Below are positions 7,529-15,915 of a stretch of 19,399 bases of DNA, in pieces. This DNA is from JALUUH01 sp964636675 (GTDB lineage Bacteria; Pseudomonadota; Gammaproteobacteria; S012-40): the NCBI GenBank assembly GCA_964636675.1, contig CAZWUO010000052.1, positions 1 through 19,399 on the forward strand. Direction: 5' to 3'. The translations under genes and the position numbers were made by a program. The notes beneath the pieces are model-generated. The model had not been told where the DNA came from. It ran no database searches and saw only the letters and a program-made list of their open reading frames with translations. Numbering within the stretch: the first letter of the stretch is position 1; every line of letters begins with the position of its first letter.

Positions 7529-8502
7529 AAACAAATGTTTTTATTACCGTTGATACAGAGTTTTCGATAGGTGGTGCTTTTGCTCAGCCAGAAAAGTTTA
7601 AACCAGTCGGTTATCCTGCAATTTTGTGCGAGGTGGGCGGTGAGTCTCAAGGTTTGGGTTTTCTTTTGAAAACTTTTAGCCAGTTTGATATTAAAGCAAC
7701 ATTTTTTTTGGAAGGGCTAAATTGTACTTATTTTGGCATTGAACCTCTAAAAGAGATTGCGACTCAAATTAGTAATGCTTCCCAAGATATACAGCTACAT
7801 TTACACCCTTGCTGGTTGTATTTTGAATATGAAAATTGGCAACAGCGTCTGACCGTAGAGCAGCCTAATGATTGTTTGGATGGACGTAGTCGAGAAGAAT
7901 TATGCTCAATTATTTCAAAGGGACTGGATTTTTTCACCCAAGTGAGCATCGCTAAGCCCAATAGTGTACGTGCTGGGAAGCTGCAGGTAGACAGAACAAT
8001 ATACAGTGCTATGGCAGAGCTAAATATCCCATATTCTTCACATTTAGGAGTGGGTGTCTTTCGACCGCTAGCGTCAGAGTTAAACATATATGGTGGTGTC
8101 AAAGTAATAGGCGGTGTTTACGAGCTGCCTATTTTTACTTATCAAGATTTTGCTTGTGGCCGCTATAAGCATTTAAAGACGATGACTATTATTGGTTGTG
8201 GTGATCAGGAGTTAATATTTTTATTAAATCAAGCGCATCAACTAGGTATTGAGAATGTCGTAATCTTAACTCATCCTTCAGAGTTTGTGCATGTCGAAGA
8301 TGTGCAATATAAAAAAATTCGTAAAAACAAAGAAACCCAAAATCGCTTGGTTAAATTATGTCGCTACCTTGCTGAAAATAAGCAGCGGTTTTGTTCGGTG
8401 TCGTTTTCACAGCTTAATGGTCTGAGTGAGCAGGAAATTCCGTTGCTCAAGGGTAAGCTGGCTCATACTGGGCGGAGACTAATGGCGCGGCGGTTTCATT
8501 AA
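7525..8502 (+). CDS. Polysaccharide deacetylase-like (NodB-fold) protein
   Basis: The 325-residue protein starts inside the ATGA overlap with the ligase gene, so the two are translationally coupled and probably act on the same product. It opens FITVDTEFS, with the acidic pair of the NodB first motif, followed by ATFFLEGL and a QLHLHPCW block (His-x-His-Pro) in place of the canonical HxxxH motif. RAGK and ILTHPSEF occur further on. This pattern fits the divergent carbohydrate esterase 4-like family found in glycan loci. There is no signal peptide, so it should act in the cytoplasm, perhaps on a nucleotide-sugar or lipid-linked intermediate. Deacetylase activity is inferred from fold motifs only. 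Confidence 0.82.
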   Translation: MKTNVFITVDTEFSIGGAFAQPEKFKPVGYPAILCEVGGESQGLGFLLKTFSQFDIKATFFLEGLNCTYFGIEPLKEIATQISNASQDIQLHLHPCWLYFEYENWQQRLTVEQPNDCLDGRSREELCSIISKGLDFFTQVSIAKPNSVRAGKLQVDRTIYSAMAELNIPYSSHLGVGVFRPLASELNIYGGVKVIGGVYELPIFTYQDFACGRYKHLKTMTIIGCGDQELIFLLNQAHQLGIENVVILTHPSEFVHVEDVQYKKIRKNKETQNRLVKLCRYLAENKQRFCSVSFSQLNGLSEQEIPLLKGKLAHTGRRLMARRFH

Positions 8503-8548
8503 AATTAGTACAATTTACGGATTTAATCTGTCTTCATTAAGCTGTAGG

Positions 8549-8577
8549 TTGATGGGATTACAGAATTTCGTTATGCT
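8549..8577 (+). promoter_or_regulatory. Possible sigma-70 promoter for the TPR gene
   Basis: TTGATG (8549-8554) and TATGCT (8572-8577) are 17 bases apart, each matching four of six consensus bases. The predicted start of transcription is near 8584, about 33 bases before the ATG. The 114-base gap before this gene makes a separate promoter reasonable, but the match is modest. Confidence 0.35.
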
Positions 8578-8616
8578 GTTCCATTATTATATAATCAAAA
8601 GTATGTTGAATTTGCT

Positions 8617-9234
8617 ATGTTGACGAATATGTTCCAGTCAAAATATCTCCTGATTTTTACTCTGTTTGTTGTCTCTTTTATATATAATTCTGTTTGCTGG
8701 GCAGTTGGCCCTTTTGATTATAGAGATCCTGCCGCAAAAAAAAATTGGTTAGGCAATGTTGAGGGAAATCATTTCAATAAAGATGTGGAACAATTAATAG
8801 GTGGGATAGCAAGCACGACTGGGCCTTTTAATGATTTGGCTTATACCTTAAGGGTTTTTCCAAATCATCCAAGAGCACTAAATTCGATGGCTAGATATTT
8901 ACGTCAAGGGTCGAATGCAGTCATTTATAAAACGACAGCCGATTTGTATTTTGAAAAGGCGATTGAATTCGTAGGGAATGATGCTACGGTGTTTCACCTT
9001 TACGCAATACACCTCCAAAAGATGGGTAAGTTAAATGAGTCCTTAAAAAATTACAAGCTTGCGCTAAAATTCATGCCTGCTGATCCAGAAACAATTTATA
9101 ATATGGGGTTGTTGTATGTCAAGTTGGGTCAATACGATAAAGCTTTGGATAATGCAAAGCAGGTTTATCAGCCAGGGTTCCTGCTTCCGGGATTAAAAAA
9201 TAAATTAATTAGATTAGGTGTTTGGAAAGACTAA
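8617..9234 (+). CDS. Secreted TPR-repeat protein
   Basis: The 205-residue protein has an N-terminal hydrophobic segment (about residues 9-28, ending VCWAV), which is a signal peptide or anchor. The mature part starts GPFDYRDPA, then DVEQLIGG and YTLRVFPNHPRALNSMARY, a block I associate with small TPR proteins of gammaproteobacterial glycan loci. Two or three TPR helices pairs follow (about 105-180: DLYFEKAIEF, LNESLKNYKLALKFMPADPETIYNMGLLY, QYDKALDNAKQVY). It probably acts as a periplasmic scaffold for a polysaccharide or sorting complex; no catalytic motif is visible. A second Met five codons in (8629) is an alternative start, and no strong Shine-Dalgarno precedes either. A 9-A tract lies inside the gene near 8736-8745. 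Confidence 0.85.
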   Translation: MLTNMFQSKYLLIFTLFVVSFIYNSVCWAVGPFDYRDPAAKKNWLGNVEGNHFNKDVEQLIGGIASTTGPFNDLAYTLRVFPNHPRALNSMARYLRQGSNAVIYKTTADLYFEKAIEFVGNDATVFHLYAIHLQKMGKLNESLKNYKLALKFMPADPETIYNMGLLYVKLGQYDKALDNAKQVYQPGFLLPGLKNKLIRLGVWKD

Positions 9235-9262
9235 ATTGTTACCAGCTCTAATACTAAAAAAA

Positions 9263-10006
9263 CTACTTTAAACTGAGTTTGCAGCGTACTAATGATGCGC
9301 CTATTTCCCGTAAAAATTTAGTCTTGAATAGGGTCATTTCCCTCATTGGTATAGTTTCTAGCCAATCAAAAGAAAAAGGGCTTTGCTGTACAATTTTTTC
9401 AAACTTATTAATGGTTAGCTGATTCAGTCCTCCATCAACTTCTGAAAATTTGGTTGCTCCATCAGATTTGAAGTCAGATCTCCATAGGATTTGTGACTTC
9501 TCTGTAAATATAAGATGAGACCATGGAAATACGGAAAACAGATGTCCCCCATACGGATGAAGCCATGTAGGCCCGAAGGAAGCCAATACATAGCCGTTTG
9601 GTTTTATTAGGCGACTCATGTTTTCTAGAATTTCTAATGGATCTGAAAAATGCTCAAATGCGTCTTTACTTATTACTATATCAGCCAGTTCATCGGTAGA
9701 CGTTAAGAATTTACAGCGGTCTGCTACGGATAGCTCTTGTGCCTTCTTCGTTCCTTTCTCAAGGCGATGTTTTTGGATGTCTAGTCCAATCACATGGGTC
9801 GTAGGAGATCTTTTGGCCATTTCTACAGCCTGGCCCCCATCACCACAACCAAAATCAATTATCGTCTTATTGGCAACGGTCTCAAAAATATCATCTCCAA
9901 AGAATTGTTCTAATTTCAGTTCATTACTCTCTGTTTGAACCCCCTCTTTTCTAGGTGCTATTATTTTTAATATTGTGTAACCTAATTTGCCGCCGATGAA
10001 GCCCAT
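9263..10006 (-). CDS. Class I SAM-dependent methyltransferase
   Basis: The 247-residue protein shows motif I as IIDFGCGDGGQAVEMA (about residues 49-64), the acidic end of strand 2 as VIGLDIQ and a post-motif ISKDAFEHFSDPLEIL followed by IKPNGYVLASFGPTW. The C-terminal half (HPYGGHLFSVFPWSH) resembles methyltransferases from LPS/EPS loci that act on sugars or lipid-linked glycans. The start is well supported: AAGGAGA lies 8-14 bases upstream on the minus strand (10015-10021). It ends only 28 bases from the end of the convergent TPR gene and is separated by 459 bases from the deacetylase gene upstream, so it may be transcribed alone. Substrate unknown. Confidence 0.88.
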   Translation of the reverse strand: MGFIGGKLGYTILKIIAPRKEGVQTESNELKLEQFFGDDIFETVANKTIIDFGCGDGGQAVEMAKRSPTTHVIGLDIQKHRLEKGTKKAQELSVADRCKFLTSTDELADIVISKDAFEHFSDPLEILENMSRLIKPNGYVLASFGPTWLHPYGGHLFSVFPWSHLIFTEKSQILWRSDFKSDGATKFSEVDGGLNQLTINKFEKIVQQSPFSFDWLETIPMREMTLFKTKFLREIGASLVRCKLSLK

Positions 10007-10465
10007 CTGTTTACTCTCCTTGTTGTTATCAGCTGTTATGGGTGCGAAGTCTAATGAGACCTAGAAAAATCCAATTTAAAAAGCGCTTTAACTAAATGTC
10101 TGAAAAATTTAGTTGCTCAACGGTTCTTTTTCTGCCGATATTATTATTTCCAATGTATTTCACTTTGCTAATATTTATCTATTGCGATGAACTTTTGCTT
10201 TTTTGATGATTTCAATCTTTACCCTGCCATTGTGACATAAGTAGCCAGTTTTTCAATGTAATGTACTAAGCAATAGAAGTTCTTGTAGATACTTTTTCCT
10301 CTGTGGAGTGTGCTCTTTCACTCAATCGATGTGGTTGGGTGTTATTTTGTGGGTGATAAATGATTGTTCAGCGTCTTGCATTTATTTAACGACTGTTTCA
10401 GTCCAGCTGTTACTGATAGGGTAAGCATTTAATTGAAAGTTGTGCTCTCGCTTTTAAGTAGTTCT
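10007..10465. other. Intergenic stretch between methyltransferase and deacetylase genes
   Basis: These 459 bases hold no supported gene. They contain a perfect 8-bp inverted repeat AACTAAAT/ATTTAGTT (10090-10097 and 10107-10114, 9-base loop) beside a 10-bp palindrome AAAGCGCTTT (about 10080-10089), both just upstream of the methyltransferase. On the minus strand the palindrome runs into a short T run, so it could act as a weak terminator for read-through from the operon. A 36-codon hydrophobic frame on the plus strand (10096-10206) lacks a ribosome binding site. No clear promoter is seen. Confidence 0.45.
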
Positions 10466-11437
10466 TTAGGATGGTTTGAGATTTAGCAGGTTTTGTGATA
10501 GACGAAAAATGAATTTTCTTTCGTCGGAATCCCAAGGACTAAACCTTGGGATTTGGTATAGGTCAGAAGTTTTATGAGCAACGCCTGCTTCGGTTGAGAA
10601 TGCAGCATGAAATCCGGCGCGTTTAACAATGTTTATATCTCGCGTATTATAGTCTTTGTTGCTTCTTCCATTTGGATAGGCAAACAAGTTTACTGGAGCC
10701 GTAACAATATTTTCTAGCTCGGATTTTCCTTTAATGATTTCTTCTTCTGATTCGCTGTCTTCAAGACGAGATAAAATGGGATGATTAATTGTATGGGCCC
10801 CAATTTCCATGCCTTTATTATGCAGTTCTCTAACTTGCTTGTTTGTCATCATAAGGTTAGTGGGCAGTGTTACTTTGGTGATTTTTACTATTTGATCGCA
10901 TATGCTTAAGCGTTCGTTTAAAGGATGATATTTAAGTTTTCCAATAATTTTCGCAGCAGCGATGCGCTTTTCACTCCAGTCCTTTAACGAAAAGCATCCT
11001 AATTCCAGACTTGTGAGGTCGAGCATATTGGAATCACAAAGCCTGATAGTTTCGATAATTGTATCGTTCCACATCAGGCCGCCATTTAAAAAACCAGTGG
11101 TAATAAAGAAGGTTGCGTGTAAATTGTGTTTGGCTAATATGGGGTAGGCAAGGTCAATGTTGTCTGCGTAACCATCATCAAAAGTGATTGCAGCAGCCCT
11201 TGCTGGTAAGCTTCCAGAACGTAATTTTTCTAATGCTTCGGGTAAAGGCAAAACATTAAAGTGTGATAACATAGAGTTAAGATGTGAATCAAATTTTTCA
11301 GCAGGCAGGCAGTCCCTTTCTTCATACATAGGATCATGAGCTTGCCAGACACGGTGATAAAAAAGGATAGTTAATCTCCCTCTATTGCCGGCAGGTGAAA
11401 AAATGGAGTTTGAGATTTTTAATAGTGACGATAACAT
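10466..11437 (-). CDS. Polysaccharide deacetylase (NodB / CE4 family)
   Basis: Canonical carbohydrate esterase 4 motifs are present: LTILFYHRVW near the N-terminus, ITFDDGYADNIDLAYPIL (motif 1 with the Asp-Asp pair), IGAHTINHPILSRL (motif 2, HxxxH zinc ligands) and LFAYPNGRSNKDYN. I start it at ATG 11437 (MLSSLLKISNSIF), 7 bases after the stop of the preceding methyltransferase gene; a longer frame to 11542 would overlap that gene by about 100 bases and adds an unlikely hydrophobic leader. It is the last gene of the minus-strand operon. It probably removes N- or O-acetyl groups from the locus polysaccharide or a lipid-linked precursor. No obvious signal peptide is seen with this start. Confidence 0.9.
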   Translation of the reverse strand: MLSSLLKISNSIFSPAGNRGRLTILFYHRVWQAHDPMYEERDCLPAEKFDSHLNSMLSHFNVLPLPEALEKLRSGSLPARAAAITFDDGYADNIDLAYPILAKHNLHATFFITTGFLNGGLMWNDTIIETIRLCDSNMLDLTSLELGCFSLKDWSEKRIAAAKIIGKLKYHPLNERLSICDQIVKITKVTLPTNLMMTNKQVRELHNKGMEIGAHTINHPILSRLEDSESEEEIIKGKSELENIVTAPVNLFAYPNGRSNKDYNTRDINIVKRAGFHAAFSTEAGVAHKTSDLYQIPRFSPWDSDERKFIFRLSQNLLNLKPS

Positions 11438-11444
11438 AGGTATA

Positions 11445-12188
11445 TTATTTTTTGTAATATGCTCGAATAATAAAAGAGTGACAAAACAATATAGAAACAA
11501 AATCAATGTGCTTAAATATATATTCTGAAATCTTAGAGTCAAGCAGAGGTTGATATTTTTTAAAACGCTCAGGTAGAATAGGCAACCATATTAATTCTAT
11601 ATTTGTTCCTCCTAGTTTCCTGACTTGACGTTTAAGCGCTATAGGTGAATCGTAACGTAAATGATCTTTTTGACCTTTTAATTTACGTTTGAAAATGGTT
11701 AGCATATTTGGAATGCAAAACTTATTGAGGCCGTCAAAATACAGAACTCCATTATTTTTCAAAACTCTTTGCATTTCGACTAATAATGGTTGTGATGAAG
11801 ACAATGCCTGCATCACGCCAAAACATAATATGCCATTGTAACTAGAGTCCTTTATCGGTAGTTGTTTACCATTGCCTGAAAACCAAAGTATATTTTTTGT
11901 GCCCCGTTTTCGAGCTTTTTTTAGCGAAGGAAATGAGTAGTCGACTGCAGTAACATTGAAGTTATGTTGAGCTAAAAAACGACTATAAGTACCTGCGCCA
12001 CAACCTAAGTCTAACCAGTTAGTATGCTGGTGTGAGAGCCATATTTTTTGAAAGAATCTAAAGCGAGAATCAAGCCCGTAACTAGACCATCCTGCTATGG
12101 CGGCGTCATCTTCAAATCGGTTGGCAAAATCCTGGAAACGTGATTTCCAGGAAGCCTCGAATTTATCTTTTTGTGATTCTTTATTCAT
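11445..12188 (-). CDS. Class I SAM-dependent methyltransferase (UbiE-like fold)
   Basis: The 247-residue protein has motif I as WLDLGCGAGTYSRFLAQ (about residues 59-75), VTAVDYSFPSLKKARKR for motif II and GILCFGVMQALSSSQPLLVEMQRVLKNNG for the later motifs. Its first codons overlap the end of the O-ligase gene by 8 bases, and only 7 bases separate it from the deacetylase gene, so it is translationally coupled in the middle of the operon. It probably methylates a sugar or a lipid-linked glycan, and the operon context supports a glycan substrate; small-molecule methylation cannot be excluded. Confidence 0.87.
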   Translation of the reverse strand: MNKESQKDKFEASWKSRFQDFANRFEDDAAIAGWSSYGLDSRFRFFQKIWLSHQHTNWLDLGCGAGTYSRFLAQHNFNVTAVDYSFPSLKKARKRGTKNILWFSGNGKQLPIKDSSYNGILCFGVMQALSSSQPLLVEMQRVLKNNGVLYFDGLNKFCIPNMLTIFKRKLKGQKDHLRYDSPIALKRQVRKLGGTNIELIWLPILPERFKKYQPLLDSKISEYIFKHIDFVSILFCHSFIIRAYYKK

Positions 12189-13488
12189 TAATGTTAAGAG
12201 TTTTGTTTGCTTGAGTATTATCAGAAGTCTTTAACTCGGTTTTTACAACATAATGCAATACCGCCATTAATGCTACCAGATGGTAATATAAATCAAAATA
12301 GGATTGGCCTACAAAACTTCCTGCAGAAGCAAATCCCAGAATGCTAAGCTGTAGTGAAATGGCCAAATCTTTGGCCCATGTAAGTCGCTCAATCTTTTTT
12401 GTCTTGTGTATGATCCAGCTACCATAAAAAAGAGTTATTACGAGTAAAGCAAGGAATAAAAATAAGCCAATAAAGCCATGCTCACCCAGTATTAAGAAAT
12501 AAATACTGTGCGCATCTGATGCGATGTAAGAATTCGAATTTCCTGTGATACGAATATTGTATTTGCTATGGAAATAACGCGAGCCAAATATACCAAAGCC
12601 TCCTCCGGTGATCGGCGATTCTTCAGTGGCAATGATATAACCTAGTTCCCAGACATAGATTCTGCCCATGGCTGAGCTGTCTTCTTCATAGGTTTTGACC
12701 GTATCCATTCGGTTCGTCCATTTATCAGGCATAAACATATAAAGTGCTGGTGCAATAGCAATGATGAGAATGCCGGCAAGAAATTTTTTCTTGCTTTTAA
12801 TAATCATGATTGCTGAAATTAATGCCAAGGCGAGTGCTGCACCGCGTGAATAGGAGGCTAGGATAGATAATGGTATCAACAGCATGGCCAAAATAATTAA
12901 ATATTTTAACCAGCGATTGGAGGCATAAATAAATAAATAGCGCAACAAAGGGAAAATCATTACCAGGGCAAATGCGAGTTCGTTATTGCCATATATGAAG
13001 CTGCCAGGAGGCCCCCAAACCATCTGGGAGCCTCCGGTAAGGATCGCAAAAACTCCACCTTTAAAACCGTAAAAACCTATAGATGCAGTGATTACCCAAA
13101 CTAAAACATGAATTTTTTTTCGTTCTCTTATGACTAACATGGTGACTACAACCATGATTTGAATTTTCAATACTTTTATCAATTGTTCTGTTGCTACGTC
13201 AGGGAGGGTTGCGTTAAAGGTGCTGACAGTGTACCAGCCAATAAGCATCGCCCAAAAGATTGTAATGCCATTAACAGGAAATACTTTTTTTTCTTTAGAC
13301 ACCAATAATGAGAGTAGAGTGACGGCTCCAATAATCGCAGCAAATGGAAAGTTGTATGCAAATCCATAGCTAAGACGATGGGGACTCATATAACCTAGCC
13401 AAGACCACAAGTATACTCCTACAGATGTTCTCAGTAGGATGATTGGCAAAGCGCCAAATACGATTAGAGTGATAAGGAGATCGCGCAT
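12181..13488 (-). CDS. O-ligase / polymerase, exosortase A-associated O-glycosylation ligase type
   Basis: The 435-residue polytopic membrane protein has about ten to twelve hydrophobic segments. The N-terminus (MRDLLITLIVFGALPIIL, then LWSWLGYMSPHRLSYGFAY), the block KVLKIQIMVVVTMLVIRERK and the block GFYGFKGGVFAILTGG, VWGPPGSFIYGNNELA match my memory of the putative O-glycosylation ligases that travel with exosortase A / PEP-CTERM loci. The WaaL/Wzy_C-type features SYSRGAALAL and DAHSIYFLILGEHGFIGL are present. It should move a lipid-linked glycan onto a protein or lipid acceptor at the periplasmic face, or polymerise it. It starts 6 bases after the GT39 gene and overlaps the next gene. No exosortase is in this window, so the partner must lie elsewhere. 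Confidence 0.88.
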   Translation of the reverse strand: MRDLLITLIVFGALPIILLRTSVGVYLWSWLGYMSPHRLSYGFAYNFPFAAIIGAVTLLSLLVSKEKKVFPVNGITIFWAMLIGWYTVSTFNATLPDVATEQLIKVLKIQIMVVVTMLVIRERKKIHVLVWVITASIGFYGFKGGVFAILTGGSQMVWGPPGSFIYGNNELAFALVMIFPLLRYLFIYASNRWLKYLIILAMLLIPLSILASYSRGAALALALISAIMIIKSKKKFLAGILIIAIAPALYMFMPDKWTNRMDTVKTYEEDSSAMGRIYVWELGYIIATEESPITGGGFGIFGSRYFHSKYNIRITGNSNSYIASDAHSIYFLILGEHGFIGLFLFLALLVITLFYGSWIIHKTKKIERLTWAKDLAISLQLSILGFASAGSFVGQSYFDLYYHLVALMAVLHYVVKTELKTSDNTQANKTLNINE

Positions 13489-13494
13489 AATGGG

Positions 13495-15423
13495 CTATAG
13501 AGTGTCTAAGGTCATATTCAGGCAATATACATTAGTTGAGCCATCCTTGCCTAAATAGCAAGGGGGATAATTTTTTTTAATATTTTTCATCCATTCGATT
13601 TGCGCAGGGCTCAAAAAGTAATTGGGTGATGCCGCGGTTTCTGATGAAGTGATAACAAAAATACGTTGCTTGCTGTTGCTAAGCTCTTGTAACAACGAGT
13701 CAGTAAGTGCAGTGCTGCTTACATAAATATCGTGTAAATGATTATCGGTGGCTCGGTATAAAAACAGAATATGTGTTTGCGGGGATCTTAACCAATAGTC
13801 CAGTCGGCCTACATACCAATATTGTTGCAGCATGTCTTCAGCGACAACGATGTCATTTTCCGTCAAATGTCTCTTTACGAACTGTCCGGCACCTTGATGA
13901 TCAGGGAAGACTTCATAGGTAGTTAAGAAAGAATTACTTGCATCCCCGTTGCGCGCAAAAGCGATATTGATTCCTGAAATCAGGCCGTGTCCTTGTAAAA
14001 GGTTTGAGCCTACTAATGCGAGTGCAACGAAAGGTATTAGAGTTTTTTTCTTGAGTACTCGTTTAAGAAGTTCAATAATGGCAAGACTGCTAATGAATAA
14101 AAACACTGGGTATATGCCAACAAAAAAACGTACGCCTTCCCATTTGCTGATCAGGCCAAATGCAGTGATTGCAGTTAAGAAGAAGGTCACGCAAATGATA
14201 ATAAATGGATCTATCGTTTTTTTGTTAAATATTAAAAAAACACAATAAATAATGAAGACCAAAAATAAACCAATAGAGACTTGGAAAAAATAAAAAATGT
14301 AGGGATATGGGAATAATAATTTACTTCTTAATGTGGATAGTGAGAGTGGTTCAAGAAAAATTAACATAGCCAATAATCCTAAACCGATACTTGTAGCGAG
14401 AGGTAGGCGGAGTTGCTTTATTAGGGATTTAATGTCCACAGGGTGCAGCAATAGATACAAGTAGAGTGTTGTGAGAGTTATAGTAAAAAGGCCCAGGATG
14501 GCTGATATGATGGTAGCGATGAATAAGCATGCCAGGGTAAGTTTTAAAAATACGGTTTGTGTTTTTATTTGTGATTTTGGTTTTTTAAGATAAAACCATA
14601 AGCTTAGAATAATGCCAAGTATTGCTAATACCAAGATAGTTGAACTGTCATAAATAAGTGCGGACGAGGCCTCGGCCGGGTTCTTTATTTTGCTTGGGAA
14701 TTCGACAAAATTTATGAAATTGATATTTTCTCGATAGGCTGCAACCACAATTTTTTGGCTATAGACATAAGCAAACCCAATAAAAGCGATAGTTAATGCA
14801 ATAATACTTTGGGGGGTTACTCGATAGTGTTGAGGATAAAGTAGAGCTAGGGCTAGTGGTATGACCATTAATACACCTAGGACGTGATGTAGAATGGCGA
14901 GCATGAACAGGAGGCTTGTCGCTATGAAAAATCTGAGCTTGTTGGTCATCAACCACATGTACATGCTGTAGAGGCATGCCAGCATGGAAAACATCAGGGG
15001 GCCATACATCCGGGCTTCTCGTGACAAGAAAATGTGCCACTCCGATAGTCCTAATAGTGCGGCAGCTAAGAGCGCAACATGGACGCCAGCAATTTGTTTG
15101 ACGAAGAAAAATAGGAGTAACACGGTTGCTACCCCTAAAACAGCTGAGCTGGCACGATATGAAAATTCTTCATCTACCCCCCAGATGCTCGCTGACAAAG
15201 CGTTAAGCAAGGTCTGGGGAAGGGCACGGTAATAGGGCATGCCGCTAGGCATGGCGATACCATTTCCTAGGGCCAAGGATTTTGCAGGTAAGGCAGTTGT
15301 TTCTTCATCGCCGTGGAAACCCAAGTCTCCCAATCCATAGAAACGTAAAAATGTTGCAATGCACAAAATCAAAAAAATAAGCAAGAAAGTGGTTTGGCCT
15401 TGGGTAATTGGGTATGTTCTCAT
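13495..15423 (-). CDS. GT39 / ArnT-like membrane glycosyltransferase
   Basis: The 642-residue protein has one TM segment, then a periplasmic loop with LGFHGDEETTALPAKS, the acidic motif expected for the catalytic first loop of the GT-C family 39 / ArnT group. LGLSEWHIFLSREARMYGPL follows, matching the usual second motif (SREARmYg), then many TM segments to about residue 480 and a periplasmic C-terminal domain of about 150 residues (VFPDHQGAGQFVKRHL, DIVVAEDMLQQYWYVGRLDYWL). It should transfer a sugar from a polyprenyl-phosphate donor to a lipid, glycan or protein at the outer face of the inner membrane. It is the first gene of the operon; the start ATG at 15423 has a moderate GAGTAG upstream. 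Confidence 0.9.
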   Translation of the reverse strand: MRTYPITQGQTTFLLIFLILCIATFLRFYGLGDLGFHGDEETTALPAKSLALGNGIAMPSGMPYYRALPQTLLNALSASIWGVDEEFSYRASSAVLGVATVLLLFFFVKQIAGVHVALLAAALLGLSEWHIFLSREARMYGPLMFSMLACLYSMYMWLMTNKLRFFIATSLLFMLAILHHVLGVLMVIPLALALLYPQHYRVTPQSIIALTIAFIGFAYVYSQKIVVAAYRENINFINFVEFPSKIKNPAEASSALIYDSSTILVLAILGIILSLWFYLKKPKSQIKTQTVFLKLTLACLFIATIISAILGLFTITLTTLYLYLLLHPVDIKSLIKQLRLPLATSIGLGLLAMLIFLEPLSLSTLRSKLLFPYPYIFYFFQVSIGLFLVFIIYCVFLIFNKKTIDPFIIICVTFFLTAITAFGLISKWEGVRFFVGIYPVFLFISSLAIIELLKRVLKKKTLIPFVALALVGSNLLQGHGLISGINIAFARNGDASNSFLTTYEVFPDHQGAGQFVKRHLTENDIVVAEDMLQQYWYVGRLDYWLRSPQTHILFLYRATDNHLHDIYVSSTALTDSLLQELSNSKQRIFVITSSETAASPNYFLSPAQIEWMKNIKKNYPPCYLGKDGSTNVYCLNMTLDTL

Positions 15424-15627
15424 TGTTACTACTCAGTTTGATTTATAGTTTCTTGACTCTGGTTGCAGTAATCCGCAAGTCAATCACAGGATGCAAAATT
15501 TTTCGAAATGGTCTCTAGGTATAAGTCGTCTTCTCGCCAAATATAATAGATGCTTTTTTGATCATGATTGTGGAGTTATACACTCAATTAATCAAAGCGT
15601 TAGATGATACCATGCCCGCATTTTTTA

Positions 15628-15641
15628 GATTAGCGCTAATC
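15628..15641. promoter_or_regulatory. 14-bp perfect palindrome, possible operator
   Basis: GATTAGCGCTAATC is a perfect palindrome about 205 bases upstream of the GT39 start. It has the size and symmetry of a dimeric regulator site. Which regulator is unknown, and a single copy is seen. Confidence 0.35.
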
Positions 15642-15898
15642 CTATTTAAGAGTACTTTCTGAGCTGTCGATATTGTTGTAGCGATACCATAAATATATTC
15701 GAAATCAAGCAAAAGCTGATGAGCATCGAGAATCAACTGCGATTTGAGCACTTACTTGAGTCCTTTGCGGGTGTCATCTGTTACTAAGCTTCGGCTATGT
15801 CTGAGGTGATTTAATTTATAGGGTTACGTGGGTCGCAAGTATACGACATATTAAGAGCGGTAGTATTACAACGTTATGAAAAACATGAGAAAAATATA

Positions 15899-15915
15899 TG
15901 GCATATAAAGTGCCA
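15899..15915 (+). promoter_or_regulatory. Candidate sigma-54 (RpoN) promoter for the lipoprotein gene
   Basis: TGGCATATAAAGTGCCA has GG and GC elements exactly 10 bases apart, with TGGCA at -24 and TGCC at -12, against the RpoN consensus TGGCAC-N5-TTGC. Predicted transcription would start near 15925, giving a leader of about 170 bases. Sigma-54 with the PrsK/PrsR pair is known to control PEP-CTERM-type genes, which would suit the locus. The -12 element lacks the usual TT, and the same bases form a 6-bp inverted repeat. Confidence 0.4.

Noticed and set aside
10096..10206. 36-codon hydrophobic plus-strand frame in the methyltransferase-deacetylase gap
   Set aside because: No ribosome binding site, AT-rich sequence and no recognisable pattern; a chance frame is more likely.
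11438..11542. N-terminal extension of the CE4 deacetylase to ATG 11542
   Set aside because: It would overlap the coupled methyltransferase gene by about 100 bases; ATG 11437 follows that gene's stop by 7 bases and begins just before the conserved domain.
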